64,000 nt of DNA from Lithobates sylvaticus (Eukaryota > Chordata > Amphibia > Anura > Ranidae), in the NCBI GenBank assembly GCA_028564925.1, contig CM053033.1, positions 204,152,107 through 204,216,106 of the forward strand, read 5' to 3'. Positions 43,057 through 54,231 of this stretch are shown here, piece by piece; the first letter of the stretch is position 1, and each line of letters starts with the position of its first letter. Under the pieces are notes generated by a model that worked only from the letters and a program-made list of their open reading frames with translations, had not been told where the DNA came from and did no database searches. Made by a program: the position numbers and the translations under genes.

Positions 43057-43994
43057 CTACTTTCCGACCGCCTATACGTCGGCAGAAGGGCTCGTACAGG
43101 CAAACTAACGTACCCGTACGTTGCCCTTTAAGAGGCAGCCTGTGGGCGCGCGCACCTGCAGCAAGCTCCGTGAGTTGGGTCGTGGGTCCCGCGGACTCGA
43201 TCGTCGCGGGGATACCCACGATCGTCTCACGTTGAGGAAGAACGGGGATATGCTACTGTAAACAAGCATCTCCCCGTTCTGCCTAGTGATCGGGAGCAGA
43301 GATCAGTGACGTGTCACACGTAGCCACGCCCCCCCACAGTTAGAAACACTCCCAAGGGCACACGTAACCCGTACACTGCCCCCTAGTGGTTAACCCCTTC
43401 ACTGTCAGTGTCATTTACACAGGAATCAGTGCATTTGTATAGCACTGATTGCTGTATAAATGACAATGGTCCCAAAAATGTGTCAAAAATGTCCGATGTG
43501 TCCGCCATAATGTCGCAGTCACAATAAAAATCGCTGATCACCGCCATTACTAGTAAAAAAAAAATATTAATAAAAATGTCATAAAACTATCCCCTATTTT
43601 GTAAACGCTATAACTTTTTCGCAAACCAATCAATAATCACTTATTGCGATTTTTTTTACCAAAAATATGTAGAAGAATACGTATCGGCCTAAACTGAGGA
43701 AAAAAAAATGTTTTTTTATATATTTTTTGGGGATATTTAGTATAGCAAAAAGTAAAAAATATTGTTTTTTTTTAAATTTGTCGCTCTTCTTTTGTTTATT
43801 GCGCAAAAAATAAAAAACGCAGAGGTGATCAAATACCACCAAAAGAAAGCTCTATTTGTGGGGAAAAAATGATAACAATTTCATTTGGGTACAGTGTCGT
43901 ATGACCACGCAATTGTCATTCAAAGTGTGTCAGCGCTGAAAGCTGAAAAATGGCTTGGTCAGGAAGGGGGTGAAAATGCACTGTACTGAGGTGT
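43057..43994 (+). mobile_element. Family A TTAA MITE, copy 8
   Basis: TTAA occurs at 43053-43056 and 43995-43998. It begins CTACTTTCCGACCGCC and is nearly full length, with a TAAACAAGCATCTCCCCGTT hairpin arm and the usual A/T-rich half. The right terminus is diverged. Confidence 0.82.
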
Positions 43995-44180
43995 TTAACA
44001 TTCAGTTTCAGGATTCATAGAAGTGATGTAATGTTTTTGTTTGTGATCCTAATACATACTAAATACCTGTATAGTATATGTAAGATGATTGAATGTGTAT
44101 GACAGACAGCATTAGTTCTACTTCTCGATCAAACTTTCCTAGCACATGTGCAATAACACCACTTGCCTCCAAATCACATA

Positions 44181-44231
44181 CAGGGGGTCCCGACTTACGA
44201 ACGCCCGACCTACGAACCTCTCCTACTTACG
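44181..44231 (+). mobile_element. Pogo-like MITE left end, truncated
   Basis: CAGGGGGTCCCGACTTACGA and ACGCCCGACCTACGAA match the left end of 9659-9976 after TA at 44179-44180. The copy stops after ~50 bp where family A sequence begins. Confidence 0.75.
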
Positions 44232-44559
44232 AATCAATCAATAAACGCTTATTGCGATTTTTTTTTTTAACAAATATATGTAGAAGAATACGTATCGACC
44301 TAAACTGAGAAAAAAAAAAGCAAAAAATAATGTGTTTTTTTTCAAAATTTACGCTTTTTTTTTGTTTATAGCGCAAAAAAATAAAAACTGCAGGGGTGAT
44401 CAAATACCACCAAAAGAAAGATCTATTTGTGGGGAAAAAAAATGCGTCAATTTTGTTTGGGAGCCACGTCGCACGCAATTGTCAGTTAAAGCGATGCAGT
44501 GCCGAATCGCAAAAAGTGCTCTGGTCTTTGGCCAGCAAAATGGTCCAGGGCTTAAGTGG
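44232..44559 (+). mobile_element. Family A TTAA MITE, copy 9, right half
   Basis: It enters the family at ATCAATCAATAAACGCTTATT and runs to GGTCCAGGGCTTAAGTGG before TTAA 44560-44563. The left half is missing. Confidence 0.75.
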
Positions 44560-44563
44560 TTAA

Positions 44564-45845
44564 AGTGATACTAAAGTCTTTTTTTTTTTTGTTAAAGATA
44601 ACAAACATGTTATACTTACTTGCTCTGTGTTGCGGTTTTGCACAGAACAGCCAAGATCCTCGGGTCCCTCGGGTCCCTCTGGTGCTTCTGGCCTCTCCTT
44701 TCTGTTGAGTCCCCCCCCCCCACAGCAGTCAGCTGCAGACCGCCCCGCCCCCTTTCTCTCCTCATTGGCTGACTGACTTTGATTGACAGCAGCAAGATCC
44801 AATGGCGCCGCGCTGCTGTCTCAGCCAATGAGGAGGGGAGTCCCCGGCACCCGAGACACTCATGCAATATCTCTTGATCTAGATGGGGCTCAAGTAAGTA
44901 TGAGGGGGGATTCTGCACACAGAAGGCTTTTTATCTTAATACATAGAATGCATTAAAGTAGGGCTGTGAAAATTAAAAATTAATTACTCGATTAATCGTT
45001 AATTCTTTTGATCGATCAAAATTCTTACTCACCTCTCCGCCAGCTTCCGGGTCTTCAGGGAGTTCCGTTGGAGATCCGGTGATGTCACGGACATCGACGT
45101 CACCGAACCCCTTCCCCAAGTGCCTCCGTCTGCTAACGAAGGGAAGGGGGGGAGGAGTCTGGTGATGTTGAAGTTCTGATTGAACGTAACATGTACGGGG
45201 GAGGAGCTACACATGACGTCACCCACTGCTGCCCTACGGAACTAACACGATTGTCGGCTTTACATGCTGTGTTTTTATCATCTTTATGTGAGTAGTTTGT
45301 GTTTGAACACAAAAATTAAATCTTATACTTAAGCGGTGAGCACTTAGAGCTTTTCTTTCTACCCATGACCTGGCGTCCTTGCTGAGATCTAAGGAGACGT
45401 AAGAGAAGTTTATGGTCCGTGTTAACCCTTTTGATACCCTCTTGCATGACCACCTGTTTGCACAGGGGTCCATGCCATAAGGTGAGAGTGATTAGTTAGA
45501 CCCGATGTGGAGGGATTGTCACGCTACTGTGGGAAAAAAATGACTTACGTCAGTGCTACAGTTTGAATTTAAAATGTATTTGTGTGAACTGTGAAGTTGA
45601 GTCATGGATTGTGGAAACTAACTTGTGTCCGGTGATTGTATATAGTGTTTATCACATTTACCACTGACTAATGCAGAGTTGCAATGCAAGGAGATCAGCT
45701 AAAAGTAGTTGGATCTGTATGTGCGTTATAATTAATCGCAATTAGTCGATTAAAAAAAAAAAAAAATCGGTTAATCGAACACGAAAATTTTAATCGGTAA
45801 CAGCCCTACATTAAAGATAAAAAACCTTCTCCTTTTACAACCACA
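44564..45845 (+). mobile_element. Family E TTAA MITE, copy 1, with hAT insertion
   Basis: Between TTAA 44560-44563 and 45846-45849. The left end is AGTGATACTAAAGTC; it contains AACAAACATGTTATACTTAC, a GC-rich centre with GCTGACTGACTTTGATTGAC, and a right arm TTACAACCACA. A hAT MITE (44959-45808) splits the TTAATACATAGAATGCATTAA palindrome. Confidence 0.75.
44959..45808. mobile_element. hAT MITE, 850 bp, perfect 8-bp TSD
   Basis: TAGGGCTGTGAAAATT and its partner AATCGGTAACAGCCCTA are flanked by CATTAAAG at 44951-44958 and 45809-45816. ATTACTCGATTAATCG and ATCGCAATTAGTCGATTAAA form inner inverted ends. The middle 500 bp has no frame of note. Confidence 0.85.
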
Positions 45846-45849
45846 TTAA

Positions 45850-46566
45850 GTGGTTAAACGGAACCCACGTTCACAGCTAAAACTTCATTCCTTCAGATAA
45901 GAAACAAATAATTTGAATCCTTCACCTTTGATTATTCTCGTCACCATGGTTGAAATCGATTGTTGATTTGTCCCCATTAGCCGTTAGAAAAAAGTTTCCT
46001 AAACGCCAGTTTTCAAATGCAATGTTAGCCGTGTATGTCTAGCTCATGCTTGCTTAGCATACGGCCTGTGCATTCCTTACATACATTAGTTCTTTTTCAA
46101 GTCTTCTGTGAGCTGCTCTGCGCTTTAATGGCAATTACAATAAAGACGGATTCTAATGGCCTTTTTTTGTTCTTTACACATAGCGTCTCCATTTGTGTAC
46201 GGATCATTAGCAGTATGTGAAAAGGTGGGTGGAGCCAGAAGGAATAAGAGCGCAAAGAATCACTGAAAAGGTAAATGAATTATAATTCTTCATGAGAAAA
46301 TTAACAATGTACACCCAATAGGTAGATTTTGCCGTTTTGATATTCTGATTTTTATATGATGAAAAAGATACATTTATCCTAAATTCCTGCCAAATATCAA
46401 AATTTTCTGATGAAATACATTACACACTGTATATGTGAAGTGGATGTTTGGGATGCTTCTACTGTGTGTTTATCTTATTCCATGTGTTTGGCATACTTTT
46501 GCCATGCAGCTACATTAACTGGTTTGGAGTAATAAATGCAAACCACAAAGTGATTGCATATTGACC
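45850..46566. other. Unclassified DNA
   Basis: About 0.7 kb with no recognised repeat. A pyrimidine tract (CCTTTTTTTGTTCTTTACACATAG near 46159) is followed by CGTCTCCATTTG, which could be read as a splice acceptor, but no open frame of note follows. Confidence 0.35.
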
Positions 46567-46570
46567 TTAA

Positions 46571-47631
46571 CCGCTTCCCGACCGGCGCACGACGATGTAC
46601 GTTGGCAGAATGGCATGGACAGGCATAAGGGCGTATATATATAAGTCCCTTTTAAAATGGCGCCATGTCATCGGGAGCGCGCCGGGAGCGGCGCGCTCCC
46701 GTGCCGGTCGGGAACCCCCTGTGAGTCCGGTCGCGGGTCCCGCGGACTCGCTCCCGTGCCGGTCGGGACCCCCGTGAGGCCGGTCGCGAGTCCCGCGGAC
46801 TCGATCGCCTCGGGGACACCCGCGATCGTCTCACGGGAAGGCTGAACGGGGAGATGCGGAAATAAACAGCATCTCCCCGTTCTGCCTAGCAACTAGTGAC
46901 GCCGATCTCTGCTCCCTGTGATTGGAGCAGAGATCAGCATTCACTAACTGACAGCCACGCCCCCCCCCCCACAGTAAGAAACACACCCCTAGGCATACTT
47001 AACCCCTACACTGCCACCTAGTGGTTAACCCCTTCACTGCCAGTGTCATTTATACAGGAATCAATGCATTTAAATAGCATTGATTGCTGTATAAATGACA
47101 ATGGTCCCAAAAATGTGTCAAAAATGTCCGATGTGTCCGCCATAATGTCGCAGTCACAAAAAAAAAAACGCTGATCGCCGCCATTACTAATAAAAAAAAA
47201 ATTATTAATAAAAATGCTATAAAACTATCCCCTATCTTGTAAACGCTATAACTTCTGTGCAAACCAATCAATAATCGCTTATTGCGATTTTTTTTACCAA
47301 AAATATGTAGAAGAATACGTATCAGCCTAAACTGAGGGAAAAAAATGTTTTTTTATTTATTTTTGGGGGATATTTATTATAGCAAAAAATAAAAAAGAAT
47401 GCGTTTTTTTTCAAAATTGTCGCGCTTTTTTGTTTATAGTGCAAAAAATAAAAACCGCAGAGGCGATCAAATACCACCAAAAGAAAGCTCTATTTGTGGG
47501 AAAAAAAGGACGTCAATTTTGTTTGGAAGCCACGTAGCACGACCGCGCAATTGTCAGTTAAAGCGACGCAGTGCCGAATCGCAAAAAGGGGCCTGGTCCT
47601 TTGGCTGCAAATTGGTCCGGTCTGAAAGTGG
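46571..47631 (+). mobile_element. Family A TTAA MITE, copy 10
   Basis: TTAA occurs at 46567-46570 and 47632-47635. It is the longest copy. It has CCGCTTCCCGACCGGCGCAC at the left, an expanded GC-rich block where CGGTCGGGA and GAGTCCG motifs repeat, and the regular right half. Confidence 0.85.
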
Positions 47632-48137
47632 TTAACTGATATTAAAAGATTATGTATACATTCCTTTAGTTGGTAAAAGATTTGTAGTTCTGTTTAGCAT
47701 ACTCTTCTGCCATACAGCTTCTGCATGAAGTGATTGTAAAAGCTCAGTTTTTTTTTTCTTTTTAAACAAACATGTCATACATACCTCTGCTGTGCAGTTG
47801 GTTATGCACAGAGTGGCATCAATCCTCCTATTCTGGGATCCCTCCGCGGCACTCCTGGCCCCTCCTGCGGGCGTGCTCCCGTGTGCTGCTGCTGCTGCGT
47901 CTGTTGACACAGACAGTAGGACTTGGCTCTGCCCCCCGGCGCCCACATCATTGGATTTGATTGACAGCAGCGGGAGCCAATGGCTTTGCTGCTATCAATC
48001 TATCCAATCAGGACGCGAGACACCAGCCGGAGCTGGTGTGCTCGTTCCTGTTGTGCAAATTTCGGAATCAAGTATGTATAAGAGGGGCTCGGGGATGCTG
48101 CTGCAGTAAAGAAGGTTTTTCACCTTAATGCATAGAA

Positions 48138-49880
48138 TTATTATTATTATTATAGATTTATATAGCGCCAACAGTTTGCGCAGCGCTTAACAAAATGAAG
48201 GCAGACTTTACAGTTACATTACAATTTGGTACAAGAGGAATCAGAGGGCCCTGCTCGCTAGAGCTTACAATCTAGGAGGGAGGGTCAATTGATACAAAAG
48301 GTAATAGCTGTAGGGGATGAGCTGATGGAGAAAGTAAAACAGTATTAGTTAGAAGCAGGTTAAGCTTCTTTAAAGAGAAGGGTTTTCAGGGATCGTCTAA
48401 AGATGGATAGATTAGGGGACAGTCGGACAGATTGGGGTAGGGAGCTCCAAAGGATAGGGGATGCTCTGGAGAAATCCTGTAGGCGAGCATGGGAGGAGAT
48501 GCTAGAGAGCAGGTCTTGGGAGGACCGAAGAGAGCGGCTTGGTTGGTATTTTGAGACTAGGTTAGTGATGTAGGTGGGGGCAGAGTTGTGGTCGGCTTTG
48601 TAAATTATTGTTAGTACTTTGAATTTTATTTGTTAGGCGAGTGGAAGCCAGTGGAGAGATTGGCAGAGAGGGGTGGAGGACACCGAAAGGTTGGTAAGGT
48701 GGATGAGTCTTGCAGCGGCATTCATTATGGACTGAAGGGGGGATAGTCTATGTTACGGTAGTCCAATGAGGAGTGAGTTGTAGTAGTCGAGGCGAGAGAT
48801 GACCAGGGAGTGAATTAGAAGCTTGGTGGTGTAATTGGTTAAAAAGGGGTGTATTCTAGAGATGTTGCAGAGGCTAAGGCGGCATGATTTAGGCAGGGAT
48901 TGGATGTGGGCCTGAAAGGACAGTTCAGAGACTAGGGTTACCCCTAGCACCCTGGCATGTGGTGACGGACTGATAGTTGTGCCATTGATCTTGACAGAGA
49001 AGTCAGGAGAAGGGGCACGTGGGGGAGGAAATATTATGAGCTTGGTTTTAGATAGATTCAGTTTGAGGAAGTGGTGTGACATCCAGGCTGATATGTCTGT
49101 TAGTAAATCAGTGATGTGTGAGGAGACTGATGGGGTGAGCTGAGGGGTAGAGAGAGATAGATTTGGGTGTCATCGGCATATAAATGGTAGTGGAAGCCAT
49201 GGGAGGCTATCAGCTGACCCAGGGAGAATGTGAAGATCGAGAATAGTAGAGGTCAAAGGACAGAACCTTGGGGGGCCCCAACGGTAAGAGGTGTTGGAGA
49301 GGAGGAAGTAGAGTTGTAAGTGAGACTGAAGGTGCAGTGAGATGGGTAAGATTCGAACCAATGGAGAGCACAGCCATGGATACCAAGCAAATTGAGTTTT
49401 TTGAGGAGGAGTGGGTGATCAACTGTATCAAAGGCAGCGGAGAGGTCCAAGAGTAAGAGTGCGGAATAATGACCGTCGGTTTTAGTTTAGGTTTGTGAGT
49501 TTTAGGAGAGCAATTTCTGTGGAGTGCTTTGCACGAAATCCAGACTGAAGGGGATCAAGAAGATTATTCTCAATGAGATGGTCGCTCAGTTGGTTGTAGA
49601 CTAAACGTTCAAGGAGTTTGGAGGCAAAAGGGAGTAAGGAGATGGGTCTTAGGTTGTTAGGATTGCTGGGGTCCGGTGAGGCCTTTTTTGGTATGAGAGT
49701 GCATGTTTCAGAGGGTTTGGGAAGATGCCAGTAGAGAGGGAGAGGTTGAAGAAATGAGTTAAAGAGTGTAGGATAGAGTCAGAGGGCGACCGTAGTATTT
49801 GACAAGGAACGGGGTCCAGCAGGCAGGAGGTTAGTTGGACGTTAGAAAAAAGTTTATTGACTTCCTCTGCAGTATACATT
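48138..49880 (-). mobile_element. L2-clade LINE, 1.7 kb, 5'-truncated
   Basis: It begins with the reversed tail (ATT)n, GATTTATATAGCGCCAACAG and TTGCGCAGCGCTTAACAAA. It then runs through ~450 bp of 3' UTR into RT sequence up to 49880. Both borders lie inside family E. Confidence 0.85.
48753..49880 (-). pseudogene. L2 LINE reverse transcriptase fragment
   Basis: In coding order on the minus strand: YTAEEVNKLFSNVQLTSCLLD and [13 protein letters not shown] (fingers), then MDLSAAFDTVDHPLLL, VGAPQGSVLGPL-type block, and the C-terminal part LKLNLSKTKLIIFPPP, ARVLGVTLVSELSFQAHIQS and LLIHSLVISRLDYYNSLLIG. These match the L2 clade. Several frame changes separate the blocks, and the YADD active-site region near 49170-49200 lies in a disrupted part. 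There is no endonuclease domain. Confidence 0.82.
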
Positions 49881-49980
49881 CCTTTGCATTAAGATAAAAA
49901 ATAGTGAGGGTTTACAAAACCTTTAACTACAGTTAACCAATACAACTTGGTCTCCTCCCTTACCTCAGCCATTTGGTTAA

Positions 49981-50488
49981 AGAGGAACAACACTTCTAAC
50001 CCACCCCTCCCCCACACCATTCTATTTTTGTACAGAAAAAATCCAAATTTTTACTTCCCTTACCTCTATAGCTGGGTTCTTTACTAAAATATACCCAGGC
50101 ACCCATCGATCCAGTCGTGTTCTGTAGGAATCTGTTGGTACACGCCCAGTCCCATGAGGCTGTCTTCTGTTTATATAATCAGGGGCCACCTGTCTGTTCC
50201 AAGTTCTTGCAGCTGGCGCTGTGATGATGCATTTGCGCCACGCTATTTCATTAGGGGGCCGATTGCAAAAACCAGTAAAAGACAGCCAGCAGCCCTAATG
50301 GCACAGGTCATGCACAGTAAAGCACCCCATGGCCTCCTGTTAAGCATGGTGCTAGTATACCAGGAAGCTGCGAAACCGGGAAGTGAGGGGAAAAAAAGAT
50401 AAATATCTGATTATGTTATAAGTTATAAGAAGGGATTGGGGGGGGGAGGGGGGTGAGAGAATGTGGATGGAGAGGGAAAAGATCTGCT
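49981..50488. mobile_element. TTAA-bounded MITE, block unit 1
   Basis: TTAA occurs at 49977-49980 and 50489-50492. The left end is AGAGGAACAACACTTCTAAC; the right end is GATCTGCT. The interior has no coding signal. The right TTAA is the left TTAA of the next unit. Confidence 0.65.
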
Positions 50489-50492
50489 TTAA

Positions 50493-50959
50493 GGTGATTG
50501 TAAACAATCACCTTGTAAAACAGCCCAGTTTAAAATAGAAAAATAGAAATGAAAGGCAAAACAGTTTTGTATAGATATAAAAAAAAAAATTATAAACACC
50601 TTTTTTTCCTCTTTTTTATAAGTGATCACATTCCCTCTGTTCTCAGCTGCATAAGAGGTGGGGGAGGAGAAGCAGCAGCACACTAAGCTTCCCAGTAAAT
50701 GGCTGTACAGCCGGGGGTATCAGGACAAGTCTGACCATTGGAGGAAAGCATACTGAGTTCCCAGCATAACTAGAGAACTGACCGCGTTATGTTCTCATGC
50801 TTAGTCTGATCAGTTTTTAATAGGAAAGGAGAGACTGGCAGAAACACCAGGGATCTCACATAAAGAAAGCAATACACATAGAACAGGAGACTTTCTCATA
50901 CAAGTACATGGTACAGCAGGCACATATCAGGAATATGAAGTGTTGGGGTAACAAACGCT
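50493..50959. mobile_element. TTAA-bounded MITE, block unit 2
   Basis: TTAA occurs at 50489-50492 and 50960-50963. It starts GGTGATTGTAAACAATCACC (itself a hairpin) and ends GGGGTAACAAACGCT. It resembles other TTAAAG-ended anuran MITEs in having a GTAAAC block next to each end. Confidence 0.7.
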
Positions 50960-50963
50960 TTAA

Positions 50964-51347
50964 AGAGAAAGTAAACTTGCTTTTTTTTCAAATGGCTGAC
51001 AGGCAGGGTCTTTATGACAGAAGAGACCCTATTGGTCTCTTCTGCCATAAATGCATCCTTCAGCCTGTCAGCTGTCATGTTCACTGAGCCCTGCATGCGC
51101 AGCTCAGCGAACATTTACGGCCCCGATCGGCCCCTGATATGACTCCGGTGCACATGCGCAGGAGTGGAGTCATTGTGGTCTGGCCTATCAAGTGGCCGAA
51201 AGCACAGGACCTGGAAGGAAGACCATGTGAAGATGGAAGCGCTGGAGGCCCGCTGGATCAGTCCCAGCGCTGTGCATACTAGTACATTATGGCATAACCC
51301 ACCTGAGGGGCCTTGAAAAAAAAAAATTTGTGGACTTTACTTACGCT
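50964..51347. mobile_element. TTAA-bounded MITE, block unit 3
   Basis: TTAA occurs at 50960-50963 and 51348-51351. Left end AGAGAAAGTAAACTTGC and right end TGGACTTTACTTACGCT are reverse complements apart from a few bases. The inner hairpin ACAGAAGAGACC...GGTCTCTTCTG lies near 51018-51047. Confidence 0.75.
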
Positions 51348-51525
51348 TTAAGGCAGTACTAAACCCCACTTGGTCATTTTTACCTACAGGTAAACCTATA
51401 ATAAAGCTTACCTGTAGGTAAAATGAATATCTCCTAAATGTGCACAGTTTAGGAGATATTCACACTGTGTGCAGCCAGTTATGTCACCGGCGCATGTGCT
51501 CTGAAGGTCCGGCATACCTTGCCTG

Positions 51526-52511
51526 CAGGGCCGGGACAAGGGGTGGGCAGGAGGGACGGTTGCCCTGGGCACTGTGGTATCATGTGAGGTAGGGGGGGGG
51601 GGGGCACCACAAGGAGATTAGGGGGAGGGAATTTGTGTTAAAAAGGGGAATTTGGGGGGCTTCAGGGGGTAAGAATTGTTTTAGGAGGGCAAATTTAGGG
51701 AGGGTGTGCTAGGAGTTGTGATTTGGGGGGATTTGTGTTGGGAGTGGGGATGGGACACATAATGCCCATACATCTTGGGTAGACATAGGAGCCGTCAAAA
51801 AAATGAGTTTCGTTTCGTTACGTTTCGTATATAAAAAAATCGTAATTCGTGTACGAAATTTAATTTGGATTCATTCATACGAAATATGAATTTCGTACGA
51901 ATCGTTACGAATCGTTAATATCGTTACGAATCTTTATGAATCGTTACGAATATCGACACTCTACGAATAATAACGAATTATCCGAAAATGTATTAACGTT
52001 ACATAACACAAGTCTATTGTCTATTGTTCACCAATCACTCAGAAGAAGTACGAAATACGAAAATTAATTTACGAATACGAAATTTCGTATTTCGTACTTC
52101 CTCTGAGTGATTAGTGAACAATAGACAATAGACTTGTGTTATGTAACGTTAATAAGTTTTCGGATAATTCGTTATTATTCGTAGAGTGTCGATATTCGTT
52201 ATACTGAATCTCAAATTCATTCGAATCATTCGTTATATCCGCTATAATTTCTTTCATATTAGTTGAAATTCGTCATTTGGTAGTTTGGATTCGGATAATT
52301 TGGATCCGAAATTCGTAAACGAAATTTCGTATTTCGTACAGAATTCATATTCGTAAAAATTCATAATTAGGATTCGTACGAATGTACGAATTTTGAAAAA
52401 TTTGTACGAATTTCCGATTCGTACGAAACTAATCGCACATGTCTAATCTTGGGGGGGGGGAGCAATTTGCCATGTTCGCCCTGGGCTCTAAATGACCTTG
52501 TCCCGCCACTG
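51526..52511. mobile_element. hAT MITE in family B, itself interrupted
   Basis: Ends CAGGGCCGGGACAAGGGG and CCTTGTCCCGCCACTG, with CTTGCCTG at 51518-51525 and 52512-52519. It is the same family as the 154-bp copy at 62417-62570. A second hAT MITE (51780-52445) sits inside. Confidence 0.88.
51780..52445. mobile_element. Palindromic hAT MITE inside a hAT MITE
   Basis: Ends TAGACATAGG and GCACATGTCTA, with ATCTTGGG at 51772-51779 and 52446-52453. The body is almost one long palindrome of TTCGTACGAA words; the ~90-bp arms 51950-52040 and 52095-52190 mirror each other, with CATAACACAAGTCTATTGTC in the left. Confidence 0.85.
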
Positions 52512-52651
52512 CTTGCCTGAACTTCAGAGCTTCATGCTGGAACCGAGGGCTCCCGCGCAGGAGTGACGTCATCGGGGGCTCTGGCCAATCACATAGCCAG
52601 ATCGCGCGAACCCGAACGGGGGGAACACGTCAGGCCTCTCAGCGGTGACAC

Positions 52652-53347
52652 CAGTGTTGCCAACCTAACACATTTAAATTTACTGACATGACACCCAAAA
52701 TTTACTGGCACAGCCACCTTTTTACTGGCGTTTCCAAAAGTTACAAAATTACAGTTTTAAGTACAAATTTCACTATTTAGGCTACAAACAAGTACAATAT
52801 GTAATTAGCAATGTGATTTAAGGTAGATAATAAGGCGAAAAACATTTCTTATTTTATTTACGATATAGTAAGTAAGTAGCTCAGGGACAGGACTCAGGAG
52901 GGCAAGAAATTAGAATGGGTGGCACACACATGAAATTGACTCTCACAGTGATACTGACAGCAGTGTGCAGCAGTACAGATTACCGACACGACACGTTCCC
53001 TCCTGAGTCACAGTGACAGTCTCTGTCCAAGCCAGATGGTCCCTCCAGTCCAAACATCACTGATGGTTCCACTCCTGGCCTGCCTTGCTCCCATCCGGCA
53101 GACCCACACACAAGGCTGCTTGGCTCCCTTGCACCATGACATTACAGGACATGCTCAGGCACCACCTCCACCAGAGCCGCCGAACACAATGTAGCAGGCA
53201 CTCATACGGTCTTGGCTGGCTCCTGGCCGAGTGTCACAGCCATATTTTTTACTGGCAACTTTTTCTTTTTACTGGCATTTACTGGCAGGAGAAAATTGAC
53301 TGTTTTTTACTGGCTGCCAGTAAAAATACTGACGGTTGGCAACACTG
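52652..53347. mobile_element. hAT MITE, second insertion in family B
   Basis: Ends CAGTGTTGCCAACCTAAC and GACGGTTGGCAACACTG, with GGTGACAC at 52644-52651 and 53348-53355. TTTACTGGC words repeat near both ends. It is non-coding. Confidence 0.88.
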
Positions 53348-53503
53348 GGTGACACTCAGTACAGCGCTGGAGGGCTTTGTTCCAAGATGAGTATTTCATA
53401 ATGTGCTAGTATGTGATGCATACTAGTACATTATGCCATTGCCTTGCAGGTGTTTTTTTTTTTCTTTTACAGGCCACACAGCCGCGGTTTACAGCCGCTT
53501 TAA

Positions 53504-53810
53504 GTAGCAGGAGCACAGTGATTACATCATCAATCTACTCCTTCCTTCTGTCTCCCGTCATTAGATTGACCATTGTGCAATGCAGCTGTTCCTGATTGGC
53601 TCACAGTGCTTCCCTATTCCTATTGTAAGTTGTGCTTTACATGGCATTATAGTAAACATAATATATGATATAAATACAGATTCAGGGACGTATACTAGAT
53701 ACATTTAAAAAGACATGTAATGATCTTCTATAATGGGTTCATTCCAGGGTTATATTATGCTATTTAATGTCTGCCTGGAGTTCAACTTTAAAATTAAACA
53801 GGACATACAG
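53504..53810. other. Unclassified DNA
   Basis: No gene is recognised. GGAGTTCAACTTTAAA at 53778 resembles the end of another TTAA MITE. Confidence 0.35.
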
Positions 53811-53813
53811 TAA

Positions 53814-54228
53814 TGCGGCGTACACACGGTCGGAATTTCCGATGGAAACAGTCCGATGGGAGCTTTTCATCGGATTTTCCGACCGTGTGTAGGCCCAACG
53901 GTCTTTTTCTGTCGGAATTTCCGACGGACTTTAAATTGAGAACCTGTTCTCAATTTTTCCGACGGAAAACCTTTCTATCGGATTTTCCGATCGTGTGTAT
54001 GCAATTCCGACACGGAAAATTCCGACGCATGCTTGGAAACAATTCGACGCACGCTCGGAAGCATTAAACTTCCCTTTTATAGTGCTGTCGAACGTGTTTT
54101 ATGCCGCTGTGTTATTGACCATCAGAATTTGGTGTGATCGTGTGTAGGCAACACAGCTTGAGCGGAATTCCGTCGGAAAAACCGTCAGAGTTTTTTCCGA
54201 CGAGAATTCCGATCGTGTGTACGCGGCA
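53814..54228 (+). mobile_element. Family D MITE, copy 4
   Basis: TGCGGCGTACACACGGTCGG to CGTGTGTACGCGGCA, flanked by TAA at 53811-53813 and TTA at 54229-54231. It is full length and close to copies 2 and 3. Confidence 0.82.
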
Positions 54229-54231
54229 TTA

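Larger units (their letters stand above)
47731..49922 (+). mobile_element. Family E TTAA MITE, copy 2, with L2 insertion
   Basis: It starts near AAGTGATTGTAAAAGCTCAG, contains AAACAAACATGTCATACATA, and resumes after the LINE with TTGCATTAAGATAAAAAATA, ending before TTAA 49923-49926. The LINE lies in the same TTAATGCATAGAATTGCATTAA palindrome that the hAT hit in copy 1. Confidence 0.72.
51352..53499 (-). mobile_element. Family B TTAA MITE, copy 4, with two hAT insertions
   Basis: TTAA occurs at 51348-51351 and 53500-53503. In reverse it keeps the ACCTACAGGTAAACC hairpin, AATATCTCCTAAA, GGAGTGACGTCATCG and the TAATGTGCTAGTATGTGATG palindrome. The element proper is ~470 bp; two hAT MITEs account for the rest. 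Confidence 0.82.

Noticed and set aside
46159-46220. Pyrimidine tract followed by AG as a splice acceptor
   Set aside because: No open exon or donor of quality follows within 200 bp.
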